64,000 nt of DNA from positions 1-64,000 of the forward strand of contig JAHBZT010000003.1 in NCBI GenBank assembly GCA_019635315.1, given 5' to 3'. Below are positions 40,917 to 49,579 of the stretch, piece by piece. The stretch's first letter is position 1; every line of letters starts with the position of its first letter. The position numbers and the translations under genes are program-made. The notes beneath the pieces are model-generated. The model was not told where the DNA came from. It ran no database searches and saw nothing but the letters and a program-made list of their open reading frames with translations. The stretch comes from Rubrivivax sp. (GTDB lineage Bacteria > Pseudomonadota > Gammaproteobacteria > Burkholderiales > Burkholderiaceae_C).

Positions 40917-41771
40917 ATGAACACCCCCGCCCCTGCCGCGCCGCGCGCGGTCCTCGCCGACGACGAACGCCTGATGCGCGAGCAGCTGCGCGCGCGCCTG
41001 GCCGAGGTCTGGCCCGAGTTGCAGATCGTCGCCGAGGCGCGCAACGGCCTCGAGGCCGTGCAGCTGGTGGACCGGCACCGGCCGGACATCGTGTTCCTCG
41101 ACATCCGCATGCCGGGCCTGACCGGCGTGGAGGCGGCGCGCCAGATCGCGCAGCTGCCGCCGCGCGAGGGCGACGCGCCGGAAGGCGCGGCCGGCGACGA
41201 CGACCTGCTGCCCGAGATCGTCTTCATCACCGCCTACGACGAGTATGCGGTCGAGGCCTTCGAGCAGGGCGTGGCCGACTACGTGCTCAAGCCGGCGGAA
41301 CGCGAACGGCTCGCCGTCACCGTCGAGCGCATCCGCAAGCGGCTGGCCGCGCGCGCCAGCGGCAGCGACGACGCGCCGGCCGGCCCGCACCTGCAGCAGT
41401 TGCTGCACCAGCTGGCGGCGCGGCTGAATCCGGGTGGTGCACCCCAATACCTGCAGTGGATACAGGCCACGGTCGGCCAGAGCATCCAGATGATCCCGGT
41501 CGACGAGGTGCTGTTCTTCATCAGCGACGAGAAGTACACGCGCGTGCAGACGGCGCAGGTCGAGGCGCTGATCAGGAAGCCGATCAAGGAGCTGGTCGAC
41601 GAGCTGGACCCGCGCCAGTTCTGGCAGATCCACCGCAGCACGCTGGTCAACGTGAAGGCCATCGCCGGCGTCACGCGCGACTTCCGCGGCCGCCAGATCG
41701 TGGCCGTCAAGGGCCACCCCGAGAAGCTCGAGGTCAGCCGCAGCTACACCGGCCTGTTCAAGGGCATGTGA
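40917..41771 (+). CDS. LytTR-family response regulator
   Basis: 284 residues. The receiver domain (about 12-140) has the acidic pair DDE near residue 21, phospho-acceptor Asp in VFLDIRMPGL near 60, and the Lys in DYVLKPAE near 125. The C-terminal LytTR DNA-binding domain (about 185-284) shows VDEVLFFISDEKYTRVQTAQ and RQFWQIHRSTLVNVKAI. It should be phosphorylated by the kinase two genes upstream. TACGAT ends 6 bases before the ATG, so it may also have its own leaderless promoter. The last 14 bases of the coding end are duplicated just downstream. Confidence 0.93.
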   Translation: MNTPAPAAPRAVLADDERLMREQLRARLAEVWPELQIVAEARNGLEAVQLVDRHRPDIVFLDIRMPGLTGVEAARQIAQLPPREGDAPEGAAGDDDLLPEIVFITAYDEYAVEAFEQGVADYVLKPAERERLAVTVERIRKRLAARASGSDDAPAGPHLQQLLHQLAARLNPGGAPQYLQWIQATVGQSIQMIPVDEVLFFISDEKYTRVQTAQVEALIRKPIKELVDELDPRQFWQIHRSTLVNVKAIAGVTRDFRGRQIVAVKGHPEKLEVSRSYTGLFKGM

Positions 41772-41787
41772 GCAAGGGCATGTGAGC
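41760..41787 (+). repeat. 14-bp tandem duplication spanning a stop codon
   Basis: AAGGGCATGTGAGC occurs twice without spacer (41760-41773 and 41774-41787). The first copy contains the response regulator stop TGA (41769-41771); the second has an identical TGA. A recent slippage duplication that leaves the protein unchanged. Confidence 0.85.
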
Positions 41788-42240
41788 GCCGCGGGGCCGG
41801 CCTGCGCGCGAAGGCCTCCGGGCGATCGAGGCTGGCGGCGCGGCCGCCCGGCCGCGCGCGGGCAGGCCGTCGCGCCGTTCCCGCACAGCCGTGAGCGGAC
41901 GCAACAGACGGCGCGTGGCGCGCCTGCCATGCTGCGCGCCGGCGCCGCCGCCGCCTGCCGCCTGCCGGTGCACGGCGGCGTGACTTAGCGCACGGGCCCG
42001 CGGCCCACCGCTACCCCGGCCCGCATCGCGGCCGGCCTCGGCGCGGATCGCCGCCGCTGCCGCCCGCGCCGCGGCGCGGAAGCATCTGCTCGCAACTGCC
42101 CACCAGCCGTCACCGGCACCACGGGGTGCGGCCGATACCGTGCGCAGCCAACGCGGGGCTGGCCATCACGACCGGCCACGCGGTCACCGGTTGTCACCCC
42201 TGGTCCCTCAAGCGCGGCCTTCGCCGGCCGATGGTTGCCC
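41788..42240. other. GC-rich intergenic region before apbE
   Basis: About 450 bp with no credible gene. It contains several short GC-rich palindromes (for example around 41840-41860 and 41998-42035). The promoter for apbE and the redox genes should be near the end; TTGTCA at 42191 is the only -35-like word. No repeat shared with the 46.9-47.7 kb mosaic was noticed. Confidence 0.4.
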
Positions 42241-43248
42241 ATGCTCAGCGCCGTCATGCACCCGATCCAGCGCGGCTTGCCCTTCACGCGCCGCGCCGCC
42301 GCCGCGCCGGCCGGCTGGCTCAAGCGCGAGGAAGCCATCATGGGCACGGCGATCAGCGTCGAGCTGTGGGCCGACGACCGCCGCGCCGGCGAGGCCGCCT
42401 GCGCCGCGGTGATGGACGAGATGCACCGCATCGACCGCGTGATGAGCCCGCACAAGCCGGCCTCGGAGCTGTCGCGCATCAACCGCGGCGCGGCCTGCGG
42501 GCCAGTGGCGCTGTCCGAGGAGATGTACCGCCTGGTCGAGCGCGCGCTCGAATTCTCGCGCCTGTCCGGCGGCGCCTTCGACATCAGCTATGCCGCCGTC
42601 GGCCGCCTGTACGACTATCGCCGCCGCGTGCGCCCGACGCCGGCCGAGCTGGCGCGCGCCCGCGACTGCGTGGGCTGGCAGATGCTGGAGCTGGACGCGA
42701 AGGCGAAGACGCTGCGCTTCGCCCGCGAGGGCATGTGCATCGACCTCGGCGGCTTCGCCAAGGGCCATGCCGTCGACAACGCGGCGGCCCTCCTGCAGCG
42801 GCGCGGCATCCGCCATGCCTACATCGCCGCCGGCGGCGACAGCCGCGTCATCGGCGACCGCCGCGGCCGGCCCTGGAGCTTGGCGATCCGCGACCCGCGC
42901 CGGCCCGGCGAGGTGGTCGCGCTGCTGCCGCTGGTCGACACCTCGGTCTCGACCAGCGGCGACTACGAGCGCTTCTTCGACGTCGAAGGCGAGGGCGGCG
43001 AACGCTGCCACCACCTGATCGACCCGGCCAGCGGGCGCTCGCCGCAGCACCTGCGCAGCGTCACCGTGCTCGCCGCCGACGGCCTGGTGAGCGAGGCGCT
43101 GAGCAAGACGCTTTTCGTGCTCGGCGTCGAGCGCGGGCTGGCGCTGCTGGCCCGCGTGCCCGGCGCCGATGCCGTGCTGGTCGACGACCAGGGCCGGCTG
43201 CACGCGTCCCCCGGCCTGCTGCCCGGCGGCGACGCCGCCGTGGCGTGA
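42241..43248 (+). CDS. apbE: FAD:protein FMN transferase (ApbE family)
   Basis: 335 residues. ApbE attaches FMN from FAD to Ser/Thr of target proteins in the periplasm. The family core is complete: MGTAISVELWADD, GAFDISYAAVG, CIDLGGFAKGHAVD and the metal/FAD-binding region DTSVSTSGDYERFF followed by HHLIDPASGRSP. The first ~30 residues hold charged and proline residues and lack a clear signal peptide, so export is not explained by this start; an unannotated upstream start or another route could solve this. Likely targets are in the same cluster, above all the DUF4266 lipoprotein at 49.6 kb. Confidence 0.9.
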   Translation: MLSAVMHPIQRGLPFTRRAAAAPAGWLKREEAIMGTAISVELWADDRRAGEAACAAVMDEMHRIDRVMSPHKPASELSRINRGAACGPVALSEEMYRLVERALEFSRLSGGAFDISYAAVGRLYDYRRRVRPTPAELARARDCVGWQMLELDAKAKTLRFAREGMCIDLGGFAKGHAVDNAAALLQRRGIRHAYIAAGGDSRVIGDRRGRPWSLAIRDPRRPGEVVALLPLVDTSVSTSGDYERFFDVEGEGGERCHHLIDPASGRSPQHLRSVTVLAADGLVSEALSKTLFVLGVERGLALLARVPGADAVLVDDQGRLHASPGLLPGGDAAVA

Positions 43249-43312
43249 CGCCGGCGTCGCCCGCTCTTCGTCCCCGCCTCGTCCCGACCGAGACCGTCCG
43301 CAGGAGACCCGC

Positions 43313-46300
43313 ATGAAGAAGATCGTCCTGTCCCGGCCGACCCTGAGCGCGCTGGCCGCCGCCCCGCTGCTGCTGGCACTGGCCGCCTGCACCGGCGACG
43401 GCCCGGCCGACGGCGACACCGTCACCGTCAACGGCGACGTGCCGGTGGCCTACGCGAAGCGCAGCACCGCGGTCGGCCTGAACCCGACCGACGGCACCAA
43501 CTTCGCCGCCGGCGGCGACCTGATGCTGCGCGAGAAGTCCTCCGCCAGCGCGGTCGAGCACAACCTGACCGCGCGCTTCACGCAGGGCAACGGCGACGTG
43601 TCCGACCCCGAGGTCAGCTACGACGGCCGGAAGATCGTCTTCTCGATGCGCTGCCCGGCCAGCAACACCGCCACGGTGGACAACGGCGCCGGCCCGGTGC
43701 CGGCCTGCACCGGGCGCTGGAACCTCTGGGAATACGACACCACCGGCGCGGCCAGCCTGGCGGCCGGCCGCTTCCGCCGCCTGACGCACAGCAGCAGCGA
43801 CGACGACGTCGACCCGGTCTACCTGCCGGCCAACCGCGGAGTGATCTTCGCGTCCAACCGCCAGACCAAGTCGCGCCAGAACCAGGCCCTGGGCCGTGCC
43901 TACTTCGCGGCCGACGAGTACGAGCGCGAGCGCGTGCTCAACCTGCACACGATGGCGGCCGATGGCAGCGGCGTGGAGCAGATCTCGTTCAACATGAGCC
44001 ACGAGCGCAACCCGGTGATCCGCCCGAACGGCGACATCATGTTCGCGCGCTGGGAGCATGTGGCCGACCGCAACCGCTTCGCGATCTTCCGCAGCAAGCC
44101 CGACGGCACCGACATGTTCGTGCTGTACGGCGCGCACAGCCCCGGCAACAGCTACCTGCACCCGCGCGACATGGACCCGCGCGGCGCCTTCGCCGGCCAC
44201 GTGATCAGCTCGCTGATGCCGCTGTCGGGCACCCAGGAAGGCGGCTCGCTGGAGATCATCGACGCCGCGCGCTACAGCGAATACAACACGCCGGCCGACC
44301 GCGCGGTGCCGGCCCAGGGCGGCCAGCGCCAGGCCACGCAGCAGGCGCTGGTCAACGGCCGCGGCCTGAGCGAGTTCGGCCGCGCGACGACGCCCTACCC
44401 GCTGTGGGACGGCAGCGACCGCGTGCTCGTCGCCTGGCGGCCCTGCGAGGTCACGCGCAACGGCAACGTCGTCTCCTGCACGACGCTGACAGCCGAGGAG
44501 CGCGCCGCGCTGGCCGACGAGAACCGGACCATGGCCGCGCGCGCCGCCGACGCCGTGCAGGACAACGCGCCGGCGGCCTATGCGATCTACATGTTCGACC
44601 CGGCCAGGCAGACCTGGCTGATCGTCGCCGCGCCGCCGCCGGGCTTCATGTATACCGACCCGGTCGCGCTGCAGGCGCGGCCCGAGCCCAACGTCGTGCA
44701 GCCGACCACGGTGGACCCGGCGCTGGCGGCGCAGAACCTGGCGCTGATCGAGGTGCGCAGCATCTACGACACCGACGGCCTGAACCGCATGGCCGAACAG
44801 ATGCTGACGGCCGCCGACCGCCCCGCCGGCTGCGACCGCGCGATCCCGCTGACCCACCCGCACGAGCCGGGCGACACGCGCGCGCAGGTCGCCGACCTGC
44901 AGCGCATGAAGAACCCGGCCGACCCGGCCTACCGCTGCGCGCCGGTGCGCTGGGTGCGCGCGATCCGCGGCGTGCCGCCGCCGGTGGGCGGCATGGGCGT
45001 GCGCCAGTCCATCGGCGAGACCGACTTCGAGCAGAACCAGATCCTGGGCTACGCGCCGATCGAGCCCGACGGCAGCTTCAAGCTGCAGGTGCCGGCCGAC
45101 GTGCCGCTGGCGCTGTCGGTGGTGGACGCCGACGGCCGCGCGATCCAGACCCACACCAACTGGATCCAGGTGCGCCCCGGCGAGCGCCGCACCTGCGACG
45201 GCTGCCACAGCCCGCGCCGCGGCGCCGCGCTGAACAGCGGCCCCATCGTCAACACGCTGCCCGCCGGGCTGCAGCGCGCACTGGCCGCGCAGCACCAGAG
45301 CGGCGAGACCATGGCCTCGCTGCGCACGCGGCTGGATCCGTCGGCCCTGCAACTGGCCACCCACCCGGTCTTCACCGACGTGTGGGCCGACACCACGCAG
45401 ACCGGCGTCGTCGCCCGCGAGACGCTGTCGCTGCGCTACAGCGGCAACCCCGACCCGGCCGACGACCTGGCGACGCCGGTGCCGGTGAACGGCGTCATCA
45501 ACTATCCCGAGCACATCCAGCCGCTGTGGGAGCGCGCACGCGGCCCGAACGGCGCCCACACCTGCGTGGCCTGCCATGCCGACACGGCGGGCCTGGACCT
45601 GCGCGGCACGCTGGCCGGCACCGGCCGCCTGGTCAGCTACGAGGAACTGCTGGTCGGCGACCCGGTCATCGACCTGGCGACCGGCCAGCCCGTGGTGCGG
45701 CTGCGCAATGGCGTGCCGGAAGTACAGCGCGGGCCGTCGTTGGTCGACAGCAGCTCGGGCTCGGCCAATACCGCGGGCCAGGCGCGCAAGAGCCGGCTGA
45801 CCGAGATCCTGTGGGGCCAGACGCTGCTCGCCGGCGCCGCCGCGCGCACCGAGTACCCGGGCCCGCAGGCCGGTGCGCCCGGCGTGCCCGACCACGCGAC
45901 GCTGCTGAACAAGGCCGAGAAGCGCCTGCTCGCCGAGTGGATGGACCTCGGCGGCCAGTACTACAACGACCCGTTCAACCCGAGCGGCGGCGTGCGCATC
46001 GGCAACACGCTCTCCGAGGCGACCTTTGTCTCGCAGGTGCAGCCGGTGCTGATGGCCAACTGCGCGAGCTGCCACCAGGCCGGCGTGGGCAACCCGCGCA
46101 ACCGCTTCGTGCTGACCGGCAGCGCCGAGGGCGACTTCAACGTCACGCTCAGCCTCATCAACAACACCTGCGACGCGGCGGCCAACCCGCTGCTCGCGCG
46201 GCCGTCCACGGTGCCGCATCCGGCCGGCGACCTGGCACAGACCACCGCGCTGCTGCCGGCCGGCAGCACCGGCTACACCCAGATCGCGAGCTGGATCTCG

Positions 46301-46321
46301 CGCGGCTGTCCCACGCCATGA
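43313..46321 (+). CDS. Three-CXXCH lipoprotein with beta-propeller start and hydrazine-synthase-alpha-like middle region
   Basis: 1002 residues. ATG 43313 follows CAGGAGA. Signal peptide with lipobox LAAC (Cys26). The N-terminal ~300 residues have TolB/PD40-like propeller phrases (DPEVSYDGRKIVFSM, HERNPVIRPNGDIMF). The middle (about 560-640), with GYAPIEPDGSFKLQVPADVP and THTNWIQVRPGERRTCDGCH, resembles the hydrazine synthase alpha middle domain. Heme sites: CDGCH (~628), CVACH (~751), CASCH (~917). It is unlikely to be a hydrazine synthase, as the beta and gamma subunits are absent; an electron-carrying lipoprotein is more likely. Its stop overlaps the next start (ATGA). Confidence 0.82.
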   Translation: MKKIVLSRPTLSALAAAPLLLALAACTGDGPADGDTVTVNGDVPVAYAKRSTAVGLNPTDGTNFAAGGDLMLREKSSASAVEHNLTARFTQGNGDVSDPEVSYDGRKIVFSMRCPASNTATVDNGAGPVPACTGRWNLWEYDTTGAASLAAGRFRRLTHSSSDDDVDPVYLPANRGVIFASNRQTKSRQNQALGRAYFAADEYERERVLNLHTMAADGSGVEQISFNMSHERNPVIRPNGDIMFARWEHVADRNRFAIFRSKPDGTDMFVLYGAHSPGNSYLHPRDMDPRGAFAGHVISSLMPLSGTQEGGSLEIIDAARYSEYNTPADRAVPAQGGQRQATQQALVNGRGLSEFGRATTPYPLWDGSDRVLVAWRPCEVTRNGNVVSCTTLTAEERAALADENRTMAARAADAVQDNAPAAYAIYMFDPARQTWLIVAAPPPGFMYTDPVALQARPEPNVVQPTTVDPALAAQNLALIEVRSIYDTDGLNRMAEQMLTAADRPAGCDRAIPLTHPHEPGDTRAQVADLQRMKNPADPAYRCAPVRWVRAIRGVPPPVGGMGVRQSIGETDFEQNQILGYAPIEPDGSFKLQVPADVPLALSVVDADGRAIQTHTNWIQVRPGERRTCDGCHSPRRGAALNSGPIVNTLPAGLQRALAAQHQSGETMASLRTRLDPSALQLATHPVFTDVWADTTQTGVVARETLSLRYSGNPDPADDLATPVPVNGVINYPEHIQPLWERARGPNGAHTCVACHADTAGLDLRGTLAGTGRLVSYEELLVGDPVIDLATGQPVVRLRNGVPEVQRGPSLVDSSSGSANTAGQARKSRLTEILWGQTLLAGAAARTEYPGPQAGAPGVPDHATLLNKAEKRLLAEWMDLGGQYYNDPFNPSGGVRIGNTLSEATFVSQVQPVLMANCASCHQAGVGNPRNRFVLTGSAEGDFNVTLSLINNTCDAAANPLLARPSTVPHPAGDLAQTTALLPAGSTGYTQIASWISRGCPTP

Positions 46322-46929
46322 AGACCACGACGAAGCGATCGCCTCTGCTGCGCAGCGCCGCCGCCGCCGCGCTGGTCACGCTCGTGGCCGCCGGCTGCGG
46401 CGGCGGCGCGCTGGACAACCCCGACAGCGTCCGCAACCCGCCGGGCGCCACGGGGCAGAAGCTGTCCTTCGTCTATTTCCAGCGCTGCATCAACCCGGTG
46501 CTGCTGCGGCCGCTGCAGGTCAACATCAACGGCCAGCTCAGCATCAACACCTGCGCCAGCGCCGGCTGCCACGACAACGCCAGCGGCACCGGGGGCGCGC
46601 TGCGCCTGCTCGGCAGCGCGGCGGCGGTGGACCTCTCGCTCGCACCCGACGCGATCCGCGAGAGCGACATGTACAAGAACTTCTACTCGTCGCTGGGCGA
46701 GAGCGTGGTCGGCCAGCCCGACGCGAGCCGCATGCTCAACAAGCCGCTGGTGCGCGGCGTGCTGCACGGCGGCGGCCTGATCTTCGAGAACCCGGACACG
46801 CCCGAGGCGAAGCTGATCCGCTACTGGATCAGCCGCCCGATGCCGGCCGGCCAGGACGAATTCAGCACCGCGGCGGCAACCATGTTCACGCCCGCGGACC
46901 CCGCCACCGGCGCCTGCAACACCGACTGA
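46318..46929 (+). CDS. Lipoprotein with a CX4CH heme-like motif
   Basis: 203 residues, coupled to the three-heme gene by ATGA. Lipobox VAAGC puts the lipid on Cys27. The motif CASAGCH (Cys79 to His85) has four residues between the cysteines; CX4CH is a rare c-heme attachment variant. The rest (LRLLGSAAAVDLSLAPDAIRESDMYKN, then SRMLNKPLVRGVLHGGGLIF) has the pattern of cytochrome-domain proteins that follow multiheme partners. Probably the electron partner of the upstream protein. No family name recognised. Confidence 0.72.
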   Translation: MKTTTKRSPLLRSAAAAALVTLVAAGCGGGALDNPDSVRNPPGATGQKLSFVYFQRCINPVLLRPLQVNINGQLSINTCASAGCHDNASGTGGALRLLGSAAAVDLSLAPDAIRESDMYKNFYSSLGESVVGQPDASRMLNKPLVRGVLHGGGLIFENPDTPEAKLIRYWISRPMPAGQDEFSTAAATMFTPADPATGACNTD

Positions 46930-47664
46930 CATGGAACAGGCGTCACCTCGGGCGGATCGCGCCTGGCTGAGCACGACGGTCGCGGTGCGGTGCCTGGGCG
47001 TGCGGGCATCGGCGCAGCGAAGCCGCGCGGGGGCAGCCCGCAGCGCCCAGAGTCCGGCGGTCGGCGCTGCGCGCCGACTGTCCTGCGATGCTCGAACGCT
47101 TGGCCCGCCGCCAACTCACTTCGCTCACTGCGTTCGCTCCGTTCGGACATCGGCGGCGAGTCAGTCTTGGAGGCGCGCTGCGCGCGCGGCCAAGCGTTCT
47201 GCGCTTCTCGGCGCCTCCCATGGGCGCTGCGGGCTGCCCCCACGCGGCTTCGCGACACGGCGGTGGCGTTCCACCAGGTCGCATGCCACTGTCGGTGGAC
47301 TTCGCGCCAGGCGGTACCCGCTGCCGGCGATGTGTGGAGCGCCGAGCAGCGCAGCTTCGGGGTCGGCGCGCACGCAGTGCGCGCCTCGACAGCTGACTCG
47401 CCGCCGGTGTCCGAACGGAGCGAACGAAGTGAGCGAAGTGAGTTGGGCGGCGCGACCCCGAAGCGAGCAGCGCAGGGCAGTCGACGCCGAAGGCGGCGAC
47501 CGCGGAACCCTGAGCCGGCAGCGGGTGCCGTCTGGCGCGACGCGCAGGCACCAGCACGCCGGGTCGACACCGGCCAGGCGTGATCGCCGGGCAGCGTCGA
47601 GGCGTGTGCACCGTCACGCCATCACCGCGGCTTCGTTGCGAAGCAGCATGTCTGGAGGGCCGCG
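46930..47664. repeat. 735-bp intergenic mosaic of long inverted repeats
   Basis: Two interleaved inverted pairs: 47015-47048 with 47220-47253 (about 32 bp, one mismatch), and 47106-47164 with 47393-47452 (about 59 bp, two mismatches and one indel). Additional matches (for example GCTTCGGGGTC near 47353 and GACCCCGAAGC near 47453) nest around them. All six frames are open over much of the region because of composition, and the translated pieces are the type often miscalled as hypothetical proteins. It separates the redox genes from the envelope operon and probably contains the promoter of the latter near its right end. Confidence 0.85.
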
Positions 47665-48411
47665 ATGAGCCGTGTCCTCCTTCGCCTGTGGCTGCTGCTG
47701 TGCTGCCTGTCCATGGCGCCGGCAGTGCAGGCTGCCGACCTGGTCGAGCGGTTGCAGGTCGCCGAGCCGTATCTCGAGCTGCACACCGGGCCCGGCCGCG
47801 GCTACCCGGTCTTCTTCGTCGTCGAGAAGGGCCAAAGCGTGGCGGTGGAGCTGCGCCGCACCGACTGGTACCGCGTGCGCGCCGAAGGGGGCCAGGTCGG
47901 CTGGGTGCAGCGCCGCCAGCTGGAGAGCACGCTCACCGCGGCCGGCCAGAACAAGACCTTCCGCGACCTGCTGCTGGACGACTACCTGGGCCGCCGGCTG
48001 GAATTCGGCGGCGCCTGGGGCCGCTTCCGCGCCGAGCCCATGCTCAAGCTGGGCATGCAGTACCGGCTGGCCGACACGCTGGGCGCCGAGCTCGCCTTCG
48101 GCCAGGTGCAGGGCGCCTTCTCGGGCACCGACTTCTGGCATGTCGGCATCGTCAGCGAACCCTGGTCGGACCGCCGGCTGTCGCCGTTCTTCGGCGTCGG
48201 CATCGGCCAGTTCCGCAACATCCCGAATGCCAGCCTGGTCGACGCCGCGCCGACCGACGCGCGGCTGGCGCACGCGATGCTGGGCCTGCGGTGGCATGTC
48301 GCGGAACGCTTCGTGCTGCGCCTGGACTGGACTCTATACACCGCATTCGTGGCCGATAACCGCAGCATCGAGTACCGCGCGGTCACCGGCGGGCTCGCGT
48401 TCTTCTTCTGA
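47665..48411 (+). CDS. SH3-domain outer-membrane beta-barrel protein
   Basis: 248 residues with a signal peptide ending VQAA. Residues ~25-90 are a bacterial SH3 domain (YLELHTGPGRGYPVFFVVEKGQ, WYRVRAEGGQVGWVQRRQL), often a peptidoglycan or protein binder. The C-terminal ~140 residues are alternating strands ending GGLAFFF; a final Phe is the usual outer-membrane assembly signal. It is the first gene of the long operon (GGAGG before the ATG) and would anchor the system in the outer membrane and touch the cell wall. Confidence 0.82.
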   Translation: MSRVLLRLWLLLCCLSMAPAVQAADLVERLQVAEPYLELHTGPGRGYPVFFVVEKGQSVAVELRRTDWYRVRAEGGQVGWVQRRQLESTLTAAGQNKTFRDLLLDDYLGRRLEFGGAWGRFRAEPMLKLGMQYRLADTLGAELAFGQVQGAFSGTDFWHVGIVSEPWSDRRLSPFFGVGIGQFRNIPNASLVDAAPTDARLAHAMLGLRWHVAERFVLRLDWTLYTAFVADNRSIEYRAVTGGLAFFF

Positions 48412-48425
48412 ACGGGCTGCCCACC

Positions 48426-49058
48426 ATGCACACCAAGCTCATCCTGTCCGCGCTGCTCGCCACCCTGTCGCTGCCGGCGCTCGCGCAGACCACCCCGGCC
48501 GCGGCCAGCCAGCCGATCGAGCCGCAGGTCCAGCGCCGCGAGGTCAAGCTGCCGAGCTATCCCTCGCGCGACATCGCGGTCGGCGCCTTCGTCGGCACCT
48601 ACGCGACGCAGAACTTCGGCGCCGCCACCGTCAGCGGCCTGCGCATCGGCTACCACGTCACCGAGGACATCTTCGTCGACGCCACGTTCGGCCAGAGCAA
48701 GGTCAGCGACGAGGCCTTCCGCCAGGTGCTGCCGGGCGGCATCTTCGTCGACCGCACCGAGAAGCTCAGCTACTACGCCGTTTCCGCCGGCTGGAACCTG
48801 CTGCCGGGCGAGGTCTTCCTCGGCCGCAGCCGCGCCAAGGCCACGCAGGGCTACCTGGTCGCCGGCATCGGCAGCACACGCTTCGCCGGCCAGCGCCGGC
48901 AGACCGTCAACGTCGGCTTCGGCTTCCGGCTGCTGTGGAACGACCGCCTGGCGCTGCAGGCCGACGTGCGCGACCACATGTTCTCGCTGGACCTGCTGGG
49001 CAAGCGGCAGAGCACGCAGAACCTCGAGATCACCGGCGGCCTGACGCTGTTCTTCTGA
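48426..49058 (+). CDS. Outer-membrane beta-barrel protein (myxobacterial-type OMP family)
   Basis: 210 residues, signal peptide ending ALAQ. After a linker (QPIEPQVQRREVKLPSYPSRD) eight or so beta strands follow, with IAVGAFVGTYATQNFGAA and ITGGLTLFF at the C-terminus (terminal Phe). It looks like the small barrel family seen with Agl/Glt-like gene sets in myxobacteria and other proteobacteria (recognised by pattern, not by search). It begins 14 bp after the SH3 barrel gene, so the two may form a pair. Confidence 0.8.
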   Translation: MHTKLILSALLATLSLPALAQTTPAAASQPIEPQVQRREVKLPSYPSRDIAVGAFVGTYATQNFGAATVSGLRIGYHVTEDIFVDATFGQSKVSDEAFRQVLPGGIFVDRTEKLSYYAVSAGWNLLPGEVFLGRSRAKATQGYLVAGIGSTRFAGQRRQTVNVGFGFRLLWNDRLALQADVRDHMFSLDLLGKRQSTQNLEITGGLTLFF

Positions 49059-49081
49059 CCACGACGCGGGAGACCCTGACG

Positions 49082-49579
49082 ATGCGACGTCGCTTCCTCT
49101 TGCTGCCGCTGGCGCTCGGCGCGCTGGCCACGCGGCCGGCCACCGCCGCGCTGGTGCCGCAGGCCCCGGCCCCCGACTTCCGCCTGCCGATGCCCGACGG
49201 CCGCAACCTGCGCCTGGCGGAACAGCGCGGCCAGGTCGTGCTGGTCAACTTCTGGGCCAGCTGGTGCGGACCCTGCCGGCAGGAGATGCCGCATCTCAAT
49301 CGCCTGTACGACAAGTACCGCAGCGCCGGCTTCATGCTGCTGGGCGTCAACATCGACGACGACCCGAAGCATGGCGCGGCGACCGCGGCCCGCTGGGGCG
49401 TCAAATTCCCGGTGCTGCTGGACGCCACCAAGACCGTCACGCGCCAGTACGACCTGGGCAGCATGCCGGCGACCGTGCTGATCGACCGCGACGGCCGCGT
49501 GCGCTACCTGCACCGCGGCTACCGCGAGGGCGTCGAGCAGACCTACGAGCGCCAGATCCGCGAGCTGGTGAAGGAATGA
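49082..49579 (+). CDS. TlpA-like periplasmic thioredoxin
   Basis: 165 residues with signal peptide (LLLPLALGALATRPATA). The redox motif WCGPC has its cysteines at residues 62 and 65; FRLPMPDGRNLRLAEQRGQ and LGSMPATVLIDRDGRV (cis-Pro loop) complete a thioredoxin fold of the TlpA/ResA group. It should reduce disulfides in the periplasm, perhaps keeping heme-motif or Cys-rich targets reduced for ligation of cofactors. Its stop overlaps the DUF4266 start (ATGA), so the DUF4266 lipoprotein, which has a CGC tail, is a possible client. Confidence 0.9.
   Translation: MRRRFLLLPLALGALATRPATAALVPQAPAPDFRLPMPDGRNLRLAEQRGQVVLVNFWASWCGPCRQEMPHLNRLYDKYRSAGFMLLGVNIDDDPKHGAATAARWGVKFPVLLDATKTVTRQYDLGSMPATVLIDRDGRVRYLHRGYREGVEQTYERQIRELVKE

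Noticed and set aside
41782-41988. 68-codon frame after the LytTR regulator
   Set aside because: Begins inside the duplicated 14-bp unit, no ribosome binding site, Arg/Ala-rich composition.
43313-46321. True hydrazine synthase
   Set aside because: Only an alpha-like middle part is seen; beta and gamma subunits and other anammox genes are absent.
46931-47668. Several 200-250-codon frames in the repeat mosaic
   Set aside because: They read inverted repeats in all frames and give mirror-like peptides (Ser-Leu-Arg runs) with no ribosome binding sites.
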